Shown here: in pieces, positions 1 through 5,424 of the stretch
Layout: each line of letters opens with the position of its first letter
Numbering within the stretch: position 1 is the first letter of the stretch
Assembly: GCA_934462775.1 (NCBI GenBank)
Contig: CAKSIR010000067.1
Location: forward strand, 1-12,067
Length of the DNA: 12,067 nt
Direction of reading: 5' to 3'
DNA from: an uncultured Ruminiclostridium sp.
GTDB lineage: Bacteria > Bacillota > Clostridia > Oscillospirales > Ruminococcaceae
Position numbers and translations under genes: made by a program
Notes under the pieces: model-generated
What the model was told of the DNA's origin: nothing
What the model saw: the letters and a program-made list of their open reading frames with translations, nothing else
Databases searched by the model: none

Positions 1-30
1 CGAGGATTTTGTTGTGAAAATTATTCACTT

Positions 31-162
31 GTGGGGCGCTTTTTTTCTTGAAAAAAGTGCCCCACACCCCTGCAAAAAAGCGCTTTACAAAGGGAATTTC
101 ATCCTCTGCGGAGGACGACCAAAGGCTCTGCCTTTGGAATCTGCAAGCCTTTGAAAAGGCTT
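31..162. repeat. Cluster of intergenic inverted repeats
   Basis: This non-coding stretch holds a chain of hairpins. The first is a 15-bp stem (31-45 with 51-65, one G-T pair, 5-base loop) whose inner part is T6/A6 and outer part GTGGGGC/GCCCCAC. Next come a 5-bp stem (102-106 with 111-115), an 8-bp stem CCAAAGGC/GCCTTTGG (119-126 with 130-137) and AAGCCTTT/AAAGGCTT (145-152 with 155-162). I see no reading frame. The regularity suggests a dispersed intergenic element or a structured 3' untranslated region of a rightward gene left of the window. That is inference; copies elsewhere in the genome would settle it. Confidence 0.5.
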
Positions 163-199
163 GACCTAAACTTTAAATTTGACTTTTTCGACAGTCTGT

Positions 200-230
200 A
201 ATCCCCTTAGAGAAATCTAAGGGGATTTTT
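200..230 (+). terminator. Rho-independent terminator, plus-oriented
   Basis: A perfect 12-bp stem (200-211 with 216-227) closes on a GAAA tetraloop and runs into T's (226-230) on the plus strand. The minus strand has no T-run after the stem, so it best ends a rightward transcript entering from the left. It lies only a few bases past the stop of the leftward membrane-protein gene (234), so it may also help end that transcript from the other side. Confidence 0.7.
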
Positions 231-233
231 ATG

Positions 234-734
234 TTATTCGTTTTCTTTTTTGCACCGCTTATTCTCAACGCTTGCCACTATCAAGTTTATAACACCGCAA
301 ACCGCAAATAATCCAAATGAAACTAATATAACAAGACTTTCTGCAATCATGCCGTCTTTATAAAGATACTCTATTTTGCAAATCTCATTTACAATCTCGC
401 AAAGACCTAAACCTATCCACATGGCGCCCACATAACTCATGGAAAACGTGCCGTTTACTCCAAAGAGAACGCCTTTAGCCGCACATCGTATTGTCCACCA
501 CATAAGGCTTACCGCTGCTGCCAAAACTAAGGTTGCGAAATGGCTTTCGCACCACTGATATGCAGTATCCATTATGAGAACGTCAACAGCGCTCAAAAAA
601 GCATATACTATAAGCGCTTCCGTAGTCAACCGACTGCGGACAATTTTTTGCCTTTCGTCAAATATCGCTTTCTCTGATTTCGGTTCGCTGAGAATCATTT
701 TTTCACAGAATTTGTCAAAGGATTTCAAGCTCAT
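234..734 (-). CDS. Small multi-pass membrane protein, partner of the adjacent repressor
   Basis: A 166-residue integral membrane protein of unknown function. A charged N-terminal part of about 35 residues contains a DERQ motif (27-30), as in several small DUF membrane families encoded next to Cro/C1-type regulators. About four hydrophobic segments follow (roughly 38-57, 66-86, 99-118, 131-155), then a basic tail ending KRCKKENE. The start sits 9 bases after the repressor stop, and its GAGG ribosome site overlaps that stop, so the two genes are very probably co-transcribed and translationally coupled. In such pairs the repressor commonly controls the membrane protein's level. I cannot name the family with certainty (DUF2178- or DUF6773-like are possibilities) and assign no activity. 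Confidence 0.8.
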   Translation of the reverse strand: MSLKSFDKFCEKMILSEPKSEKAIFDERQKIVRSRLTTEALIVYAFLSAVDVLIMDTAYQWCESHFATLVLAAAVSLMWWTIRCAAKGVLFGVNGTFSMSYVGAMWIGLGLCEIVNEICKIEYLYKDGMIAESLVILVSFGLFAVCGVINLIVASVENKRCKKENE

Positions 735-743
735 CTCTCTACC

Positions 744-938
744 TCACTCCCAAAAAAGTTCGTCTAATGTTTTGCCAAGCGCCTTGCAAATAGCAATGCA
801 AAGCTTTATAGTCGGGTTATAGTCGCCGTTCTCTACTGCGCTGACAGTCTGTCGGGTAACGCCTGCTTTTTTCGCAAGCTCGTTCTGTGACATATCAAGC
901 GCAGCCCTGGCAGCCTTAATTCGGAGATTTTTCGCCAT
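744..938 (-). CDS. Cro/C1-type (XRE) helix-turn-helix repressor
   Basis: A 64-residue, single-domain DNA-binding protein of the Xre/Cro-C1 family. The pattern is classical: R-x-x-L-D-M-S-Q-N-E-L-A (11-22), recognition helix around VTRQTVSAVENG (27-38), then YNPTIKLCIAICKALGKTLDELF. I chose the ATG at 938 because AGAGGTGAT lies just before it. A longer reading from 977 would run through the promoter and ribosome site. The protein has no sensor domain, as in the compact regulators that sit before a small membrane protein gene. A palindrome covers its own -35 box, so autorepression is likely (inference). Confidence 0.9.
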   Translation of the reverse strand: MAKNLRIKAARAALDMSQNELAKKAGVTRQTVSAVENGDYNPTIKLCIAICKALGKTLDELFWE

Positions 939-956
939 CAGATCACCTCTGACATT

Positions 957-985
957 ATAGTAGCATATTATTGACATAATGTCAA
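957..985 (-). promoter_or_regulatory. Promoter and operator of the repressor/membrane-protein unit
   Basis: On the minus strand a consensus TTGACA (985-980) is followed after exactly 17 bp by TACTAT (962-957). The perfect inverted repeat TTGACATAATGTCAA (971-985) covers the whole -35 box. A further TGACAT half-site lies at 950-955, 22 bp (about two helix turns) away, between the -10 box and the ribosome site. This is a typical arrangement for a small autoregulating XRE protein. Confidence 0.8.
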
Positions 986-1021
986 GTATATTTTACATAG
1001 AATGCGATGAATTATAGTTAT

Positions 1022-1057
1022 AAAAAATAAAAAGACGGCTCATACGAACCGTCTTTT
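1022..1057 (-). terminator. Terminator of surface protein A
   Basis: Read leftward: a stem AAAAGACGG/CCGTCTTTT, extended inward by T-A and C-G pairs to a 4-base loop, followed by a T-rich run (1033-1022). It starts 17 bases past the stop at 1075. The T/A outer arms could let it act in both directions. Confidence 0.85.
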
Positions 1058-1074
1058 ATTTAGTTCAGGTTAAA

Positions 1075-1190
1075 TTACTTTCTCTTCTTAGAAACGATAA
1101 CTGCACCTGTAGCAACGATTGCTAAACCAGCAACAGCAGCAACGCCTTCAACGCCTGTGTCAGGAGTTGTCTTATCGCCTGTTGCAGCAG
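1075..1190 (-). repeat. Shared 3' tail module, copy 1
   Basis: The last ~115 bases of gene A closely match the ends of gene B (2046-2165) and gene C (3057-3169). A 32-base core (1142-1173) is identical in all three, including synonymous positions. It encodes the TPDTG motif and the start of the membrane helix. Confidence 0.85.
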
Positions 1191-1896
1191 TTGTATCTGT
1201 TGTAGCAGCGTCATCTGTTGTTGTATCAGCTGTTGTATCGTCTGTTGCTTCGTCAGCAGCAGCGTCATCATCAGCAGCAACATCATCTGCAGCAGCATCG
1301 TCAGCAGCGCCTGTGCCTGTAACTGTAAATGTTACTTCCATTGTTTCCCAAGCACCAATAGCCTTGTCAAGTGAAGTTGGTGTAGCGTCAGCAGCTAAAC
1401 CGTCAGCTGTTCTTGCATCTTCCGGAATGTCGGTAACCCATTCGTTGTAGAGGTTAACTCTTGTTGTAACCTCATCATCGGAAGAAGTGTAAGGTGTGCC
1501 GTTTAATGTAGCTTCAACGCCGTCGAACTTAACAGAGTCGATTGTGATAACCATACCTGGGAAGAGTGTCTCGCCGTTTACAACCTGGAGAGCTGCGAAA
1601 GCAAGGTCTGTTGTTCCGGGAGCTGTTACCATTTCGCCTGTTTCTTCGTCTTCGTACTCAGCAGCAGCGTCAACTGATACTGTGTATGTACCATCGCCTG
1701 TGATTACGGCAGTATTAGCTGTTGAAGCATATTCCTTGCCGTCAAACCAGTACTGAGCGAGCCAGTCGCCGCCTGCGAAAGCGATACCAACTTCGCCGTC
1801 TGCACCTGTTGCGTCAACTGCGGCTACGCTGAGAGCCATTGAGGAAACTGCAACTGCGGAAGCTGCGATTCCTGCAAAAATCTTAGAAATCTTCAT
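1075..1896 (-). CDS. Surface protein A: secreted beta domain, acidic linker, TPDTG-type anchor
   Basis: A 273-residue predicted secreted, surface-anchored protein. Signal peptide at about 1-26 (MKISKIFAG then Ala/Val/Ser-rich, ending SVAA). Beta-rich domain at about 30-196 containing ITGDGTYTVSV (65-75), W45, Y49 and W50, and a late strand VNLYNEW (147-153). Linker at about 197-241 of almost only Asp, Ala and Thr. Then TPDTG (244-248), a hydrophobic helix (249-268) and the end KKRK: the layout of a sortase or membrane-anchor signal with T in place of the L of LPxTG. There is no cysteine. I chose ATG 1896 because GGAGG (1909-1905) is 8 bases upstream; the in-frame TTG at 1911 overlaps that ribosome site. 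The domain is paralogous to protein B. I do not recognise a named family; a carbohydrate-binding-like fold is possible. Confidence 0.85.
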   Translation of the reverse strand: MKISKIFAGIAASAVAVSSMALSVAAVDATGADGEVGIAFAGGDWLAQYWFDGKEYASTANTAVITGDGTYTVSVDAAAEYEDEETGEMVTAPGTTDLAFAALQVVNGETLFPGMVITIDSVKFDGVEATLNGTPYTSSDDEVTTRVNLYNEWVTDIPEDARTADGLAADATPTSLDKAIGAWETMEVTFTVTGTGAADDAAADDVAADDDAAADEATDDTTADTTTDDAATTDTTAATGDKTTPDTGVEGVAAVAGLAIVATGAVIVSKKRK

Positions 1897-1928
1897 TTTG
1901 AATTCCTCCAATATAAATTTATATCTAT

Positions 1929-1973
1929 ATTATAAAGTAATGAACTAAAATAAGCAATACACTTTTTGCACAA
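1929..1973 (-). promoter_or_regulatory. Promoter of surface protein A with upstream box
   Basis: Minus strand: -35 TTGCTT (1957-1952), 17-bp spacer, -10 TATAAT (1934-1929). The leader to the ATG at 1896 is short, about 26 bases. A box TTGTGCAA (1973-1966) lies 8 bp upstream of the -35; two further TTGCACAA copies (plus-strand reading) are at 1989-1996 and 1998-2005. A 14-bp palindrome (1911-1924) spans the start of the leader. Confidence 0.8.
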
Positions 1974-2017
1974 AGTTATACGTTTACATTGCACAACTTG
2001 CACAAAAAGTGTATTGC
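1954..2017 (-). terminator. Long hairpin: probable terminator of protein B, overlapping the promoter of A
   Basis: A perfect 15-bp inverted repeat, GCAATACACTTTTTG (1954-1968) with its complement at 2003-2017, encloses 34 bases that can form an extra AAGTT/AACTT stem. It begins 28 bases past the stop of protein B and is followed on the minus strand by a weak T-rich run (TTATTTT). Its promoter-side arm contains most of the -35 box of gene A. No other terminator candidate exists between B and A, but the T-tract is poor, so an operator role is an alternative. Confidence 0.55.
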
Positions 2018-2045
2018 GTTTTAGATATTATTTACAATATGTAAA

Positions 2046-2165
2046 TTACTTTCTCTTCTTAGCAACGATAACTGCACCAGCAGCAACGATTGCAAGACCG
2101 GCAACAGCAGCTACGCCTTCAACGCCTGTGTCAGGAGTTGTCTTATCGCCTGTTGCAGCAGCTGT
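2046..2165 (-). repeat. Shared 3' tail module, copy 2
   Basis: The identical core is at 2113-2144. Identity to copy 1 continues about 17 bases further into the linker, where the two differ by one 3-base insertion, as expected from slippage in a Thr/Ala-coding repeat. Confidence 0.85.
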
Positions 2166-2867
2166 TGTATCTGTTGTAGCAGCGTCGTCTGTTGTTGTAT
2201 CAGCAGTGTCATCTGTTGTTGTGTCAGCTGTGTCGTCAGCAGCTACATCTTCTGTTGTATCAGCAGCAGCGCCGAGACCTTCAACTGTGAATTCGATAGC
2301 AAGAGATTCTGTTGGGTAAGCGCCTGCATAGGATTCAAGGTCGCTGTTCCAGATGTTTGCAAGCAGAATACCTACATAGTCCTTATCATCCGGATTCTGG
2401 AGAGGTTCATCGTATGTTGCAGTTACTGCACCGTCAATGATAACGGAAGCGCTTGTGATTGTAGCGCCTGTGTCAAGCGGAATATCTGTGCTGATGAAGA
2501 GAAGGTTGAAGCTGGAAGCGCCGTCAAGATCCCATGGGAAACCTTCCATAGAAACTGTGTATGTACCGTCGCCTGTGATTACAGCGTCTGTGTAGTCTGC
2601 ATCAAGAACATAGCCGTCAATGTCGTAGTCGTACTTATCTTCATATTCAGGGAATGATTCAGGATCGTTGCCGCCCCAAACGATAGCCTTGTCGAAGTAA
2701 GGTGTTGCCTTACCGTAGCTTGCTTCTGTCCAGTGGTTACGGAAAGAGTAAACTGTGTCCTGGAATCCGAGGTATCCGTTGTAGGATTCTGCGGATGCAA
2801 CTGTAACCATTGTTGTTGCTGCAAGAACTGCTGCAACTGTGCCTGCTAAAACTTTTCTTAATTTCAT
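2046..2867 (-). CDS. Surface protein B: secreted beta domain, acidic linker, TPDTG-type anchor
   Basis: A 273-residue predicted surface protein with the same plan and length as A. Signal peptide at about 1-26 (MKLRKVLAG...VASA, likely cut before E27). Beta-rich domain at about 28-199, rich in aromatics at its start (Y29, Y32, F35, Y40, F42, W46), containing ITGDGTYTVSM (97-107) and ending in a strand AIEFTVEGLG (190-199). The linker (200-239) has DTADTTTDD-type repeats. TPDTG is at 244-248, followed by a helix and KKRK. No cysteine. The start at 2867 is set by GGAGG (2880-2876); the ATG at 2882 overlaps that site. Several blocks align in order with A (ITGDGTYTVS, an I-T-x-x-S-V strand pair, the closing x-F-T-V-x-G-x-G), so A and B are paralogues. 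Function unknown; glycan binding is one possibility. Confidence 0.85.
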   Translation of the reverse strand: MKLRKVLAGTVAAVLAATTMVTVASAESYNGYLGFQDTVYSFRNHWTEASYGKATPYFDKAIVWGGNDPESFPEYEDKYDYDIDGYVLDADYTDAVITGDGTYTVSMEGFPWDLDGASSFNLLFISTDIPLDTGATITSASVIIDGAVTATYDEPLQNPDDKDYVGILLANIWNSDLESYAGAYPTESLAIEFTVEGLGAAADTTEDVAADDTADTTTDDTADTTTDDAATTDTTAAATGDKTTPDTGVEGVAAVAGLAIVAAGAVIVAKKRK

Positions 2868-2887
2868 TTTTTTATCCTCCATACATT

Positions 2888-2904
2888 AGCCCATTTATTG
2901 GGCT
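2888..2904 (-). other. Stem-loop in the leader of protein B
   Basis: AGCCCA (2888-2893) pairs with TGGGCT (2899-2904) around a 5-base loop. It lies between the -10 box and the GGAGG site, close to the expected 5' end of the mRNA. It may stabilise the transcript (inference). Confidence 0.5.
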
Positions 2905-2915
2905 TTATTGTAATT

Positions 2916-2960
2916 ATTATACCGTATTTAATCAATTTTTTCAATATGTTTTATGTACAA
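2916..2960 (-). promoter_or_regulatory. Promoter of surface protein B with upstream box
   Basis: Minus strand: -35 TTGAAA (2944-2939), 17-bp spacer, -10 TATAAT (2921-2916). A box TTGTACAT (2960-2953) lies 8 bp upstream of the -35, the same spacing as in the other three cassettes. Confidence 0.8.
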
Positions 2961-3012
2961 TTTTATTACAATATTTTATTTAGAATGTATAATTCGTGTA
3001 ACAGGTTACATT

Positions 3013-3041
3013 AAAAATAGACGATCCGAAGACCGTCTATT
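3013..3041 (-). terminator. Terminator of surface protein C
   Basis: Read leftward: an 8-bp stem AATAGACG/CGTCTATT, a G-T pair, two more pairs and a C(TTCG)G tetraloop, then five T's (3017-3013). It begins 15 bases past the stop at 3057. A UUCG loop on this strand is a strong sign of a real terminator. Confidence 0.85.
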
Positions 3042-3056
3042 CCTTATAGTCAGAAA

Positions 3057-3169
3057 TTACTTTCTGTTCTTAGCAATGATAACTGCGCCTGCAGCAACGA
3101 TTGCTAAACCTGCAACAGCAGCAACGCCTTCAACGCCTGTGTCAGGAGTTGTCTTGTCGCCGTTTGCAG
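3057..3169 (-). repeat. Shared 3' tail module, copy 3
   Basis: The identical core is at 3124-3155. This copy has drifted a little more (the final KRK codons read NRK, and linker bases differ past the core), while the signal-encoding centre is unchanged. Confidence 0.8.
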
Positions 3170-3842
3170 CTGCTGCTGTGTCATCTGTTGATTCGTCAGC
3201 AGCTTCGTCTGTTGTTTCGTCAGCAGCTGTGTCGTCTTCAGCTTCTGCATCGTCAGCAGCGTCTGTATCGTCTTTGTCTACTGTTGTTTCATCTTCTGCA
3301 TCTGCATCAGCGTCAGCATCATCAGCTGCTTCGTCAGCGTCATCAGCAGCAACGTCGTCGTCTGTTGAAAGAACAACACCGTCAGCGCCAAGAATGTCTG
3401 CGCTTAATACTGTAACTGTACCGCCCCAAGCCTGTAACCATAACTGAGCGTATGCGTCGTCAGCTGTGAAGATTGGTTCGTCGTTTAACCATGTGATTGT
3501 ACCGTTTTCAAGGTCAGCTGTGATTTCCTTGCTGTTTCTGCCCCATTCAACCTGCTTCCAGCCTGTTGATACAGAGTTAGCTCCGATACCGCCGCCGATC
3601 CAAGCAGCTTCATCAGCAACTTCGTCAGCGTTGAATTCTACGTGGTATGTAACACCGTAAACGTCTGTTACTGCTACACCGCTGTCTGCTGACCAGTCAG
3701 GTTCTGTGTCCTTTTCAGCTGTAACGTATACTGTACCGTCGATAAGGTAATCATCTGCTGAGAGAGCAAAAGCTGATACGGACAGAGAAGATACTGCTAC
3801 TACTGCTGCAACCGATGTTGCAAGAATGTTTCTTAACTTCAT
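3057..3842 (-). CDS. Surface protein C: carbohydrate-binding-like domain, acidic linker, TPDTG-type anchor
   Basis: A 261-residue predicted surface protein. Signal peptide at about 1-26 (MKLRNILAT...SAFA). A compact beta domain (about 32-158) carries six tryptophans besides W50 (W81, W95, W100, W118, W135, W139). Its order is G-G-G-I-G-A-N (83-89), STGWKQVEW, a strand ITADLENGTITWL, AQLWLQAWGG, TVTVLSADILGADG. This resembles the beta-sandwich carbohydrate-binding modules of ruminococcal plant-fibre enzymes, but is not linked here to any catalytic domain. The linker (160-227) is almost all Asp, Ala, Glu and Thr. TPDTG is at 233-237, then a helix and an end NRK where A and B have KRK. No cysteine. 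ATG 3842 follows GGAGG (3856-3852); an upstream ATG at 3899 would lie inside the promoter. The binding role is inference. Confidence 0.85.
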   Translation of the reverse strand: MKLRNILATSVAAVVAVSSLSVSAFALSADDYLIDGTVYVTAEKDTEPDWSADSGVAVTDVYGVTYHVEFNADEVADEAAWIGGGIGANSVSTGWKQVEWGRNSKEITADLENGTITWLNDEPIFTADDAYAQLWLQAWGGTVTVLSADILGADGVVLSTDDDVAADDADEAADDADADADAEDETTVDKDDTDAADDAEAEDDTAADETTDEAADESTDDTAAAANGDKTTPDTGVEGVAAVAGLAIVAAGAVIIAKNRK

Positions 3843-3890
3843 TTTAAAAATCCTCCAAATAATTTTTGAATTCAAATGAATTCTTATTAA

Positions 3891-3935
3891 ATTATACAAT
3901 AAATCCTACAAATATACAATTGTATTTTTGCACAA
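3891..3935 (-). promoter_or_regulatory. Promoter of surface protein C with upstream box
   Basis: Minus strand: -35 TTGTAT (3919-3914), 17-bp spacer, -10 TATAAT (3896-3891). A 12-bp palindrome ATACAATTGTAT (3914-3925) covers the -35. A box TTGTGCAA (3935-3928), identical to that of gene A, lies 8 bp upstream of the -35. The leader contains GAATTC-AAAT-GAATTC (3868-3883). Confidence 0.8.
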
Positions 3936-4052
3936 TTATTGTTTTTATTTTTGGCAATTTTACATCATTTTACTTTCATTACTCGCGCTTATAATGCGGT
4001 TTATCGAAATTTTGATTAAACCGGCGCGCCTAAAAATAAATGTTGTTTAAGT
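3936..4052. other. Intergenic region without a gene
   Basis: Between the promoter of C and the terminator of D there are about 115 AT-rich bases with no usable frame or ribosome site. The one visible structure is an imperfect inverted repeat CGGTTTA/TAAACCG (3997-4003 with 4017-4023), just after a plus-strand TATAAT (3990-3995) that lacks a -35 partner. I assign no role. Confidence 0.4.
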
Positions 4053-4081
4053 AAAAAAGAGAGCCTTTCGGCTCTCTTTTT
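4053..4081 (-). terminator. Terminator of surface protein D
   Basis: Read leftward: a perfect 12-bp stem AAAAAGAGAGCC/GGCTCTCTTTTT closing on a GAAA tetraloop, followed by T's (4058-4053). It lies 30 bases past the stop at 4112. The A/T outer arms make it potentially bidirectional. Confidence 0.9.
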
Positions 4082-4111
4082 ATTGATTTCGTTAACCTGT
4101 TAGGGAGTTAA

Positions 4112-5362
4112 TTACTTTCTCTTCTTAGCTACGATAGCAGCAGCAGCAGCTACAGCAGCAGGAACAACTGCAAGAGCAACACCTGTTGGTACGTTCTTGT
4201 CGCCGTCAGCAGAGTCAGCGTTGTCGCTGTCGCCTGTGTTAGCGTCGTCGTCTGTTGTGTCATCTGTTGTTGTGTCGTCATCGTCAGCTGTTGTGTCGTC
4301 GTCGAGGTCAGCGTCTGTATCGTCATCAACGTCAGCATCATCGTCTACGTCAGCGTCGTCATCAACGTCAGCGTCGTCATCTGTTGTTGTGTCGTCATCA
4401 ACGTCAGCGTCGTCATCAGCTGCAGCAGCACCGTCTTCAACTGTGAATACGATGGAGTTGATCTTAGCGATACCTTCAACTGTGAGCTTTGTGATGTAAG
4501 AAGCGTAGTCAGCGTTGTAAACTTCTGTTACAGGAACTGTGAATGTAGCGGATGTAGCACCCTTTTCTACGATAACAGCAGTTGAACCAGCGTTGTTGTT
4601 AGCGCCTTCTGTCTTAAGTGTTGCATAACCGATGCCAGCAGCAGCTTCGAATGTAACTTCTACCTTAGCAGAAGCAGCCTTAGCTAATACAGCCTTTTCA
4701 GCAACTGTGAACTTGTTGTCGTTAGTTGTGAAGTCGATTGTGCCGCCAACATTTGAAGATGTAGCACGTGTAGAGTAAACTACGTTGTCAGCTGTGATAG
4801 CGTCGTGTGAAAGTGCGTTTGCAGCGCCAGCAGCGTCAACTAATGTAGCGCCGAAGCTGTTGTTGATAGCCTTAACAAGTGCGGACTTGTCTTCAACACC
4901 ATACCAGAGGTTCCATGCCCACTTTTCCTTAGCATCGCCAACACCGAGGTATTCGAGTGTTACTGTGATGTTTGTTAAGGAATCGCTCTTAGCGATTGTC
5001 TTGCCGTTGTTCTGAAGACCAGCTGTAACTGTCTTAGAAGCGCCTACGCCGTAAGCAGCATCATAGTTGTAGTCTGTCTTAGCGCCGTTTACGGAAACAG
5101 CGTTCAGCTTCCAGCCGTTGTTCTTTGTTGTGTCAACTGTGTTAACTACGTTAACAACGTCGCCGCTGAAGCCTACTGTGAAGCTTGCTGCGTCAGCAAA
5201 GTTTGTCTTAGCAAAGTTGTAAGGTAATGTTACAGTGAAAACCTGTTCTGTGCCTGCGCCAGAAGAAGTTCTTGTAACTGTTGCAGCAGAAGCTGCAGAT
5301 ACTAATGTTGTAGCTGCGAGAGCGCCTGCAACAACACCAGCGAAGAGTTTTCTCATCTTCAT
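4112..5362 (-). CDS. Surface protein D: two beta-rich regions, poly-Asp stalk, VPTG-type tail
   Basis: A 416-residue predicted surface protein, the largest of the cluster. Signal peptide at about 1-26 (MKMRKLFAG...SAASA). Two beta-rich, Asn/Thr/Val-rich regions at about 28-156 (with the aromatic patch KWAWNLWYG, 147-155) and about 190-309 are joined by a helical-looking stretch (157-185). A stalk (311-389) is dominated by Asp with Ala, Thr and Val and contains repeated A-D-V-D-D-D units. The tail NVPTG (390-394), a hydrophobic helix (395-412) and KKRK resemble the anchors of A-C, but there is no residue between P and T, so it is not a PxTG motif. No cysteine. ATG 5362 follows GGAGG (5377-5373) by 10 bases. 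I do not recognise the domains; a matrix or adhesin-like role and metal binding by the stalk are guesses. Confidence 0.85.
   Translation of the reverse strand: MKMRKLFAGVVAGALAATTLVSAASAATVTRTSSGAGTEQVFTVTLPYNFAKTNFADAASFTVGFSGDVVNVVNTVDTTKNNGWKLNAVSVNGAKTDYNYDAAYGVGASKTVTAGLQNNGKTIAKSDSLTNITVTLEYLGVGDAKEKWAWNLWYGVEDKSALVKAINNSFGATLVDAAGAANALSHDAITADNVVYSTRATSSNVGGTIDFTTNDNKFTVAEKAVLAKAASAKVEVTFEAAAGIGYATLKTEGANNNAGSTAVIVEKGATSATFTVPVTEVYNADYASYITKLTVEGIAKINSIVFTVEDGAAAADDDADVDDDTTTDDDADVDDDADVDDDADVDDDTDADLDDDTTADDDDTTTDDTTDDDANTGDSDNADSADGDKNVPTGVALAVVPAAVAAAAAIVAKKRK
4321..4410. repeat. 18-bp tandem repeats coding the acidic stalk of protein D
   Basis: Three contiguous 18-bp units (4321-4338, 4339-4356, 4357-4374) and a fourth at 4393-4410, differing by a few bases, each encode A-D-V-D-D-D in frame. 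Unit length is a multiple of three, so gain or loss of units changes stalk length without breaking the frame. Confidence 0.85.
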
Positions 5363-5398
5363 GATTGTTTGTCCTCCATAAAAAATATGTTTTTGTGA

Positions 5399-5415
5399 AA
5401 TTGCTTTTTGCAATT
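5399..5415 (-). other. Stem-loop in the leader of protein D
   Basis: AATTGC (5399-5404) pairs with GCAATT (5410-5415) around five T's (A's on the transcribed sense). It lies between the predicted 5' end and the ribosome site, the same placement as the leader hairpin of gene B. Confidence 0.45.
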
Positions 5416-5424
5416 CCTTTTTGC

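Noticed and set aside
1157..1450. Plus-strand Ser/Ala/Val-rich reading frame; similar ones at 3101-3415, 4197-4499 and 5812-6237
   Set aside because: They are antisense images of the Asp/Thr/Ala linkers and low-complexity tails, with no ribosome site and composition fully explained by the genes on the other strand.
3868..3883. GAATTC-AAAT-GAATTC as an insertion-element end or attachment site
   Set aside because: There is no matching partner, no target duplication and no recombinase or transposase in the window; a leader stem-loop explains it better.
3990..3995. Plus-strand TATAAT followed by an inverted repeat, a possible small RNA
   Set aside because: There is no -35 at 16-18 bp, no T-run after the imperfect stem, and the surroundings are generally AT-rich.
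4321..4410. Regular short repeats that could suggest a CRISPR array
   Set aside because: The units are in-frame coding repeats of 18 bp with no unique spacers of constant length.
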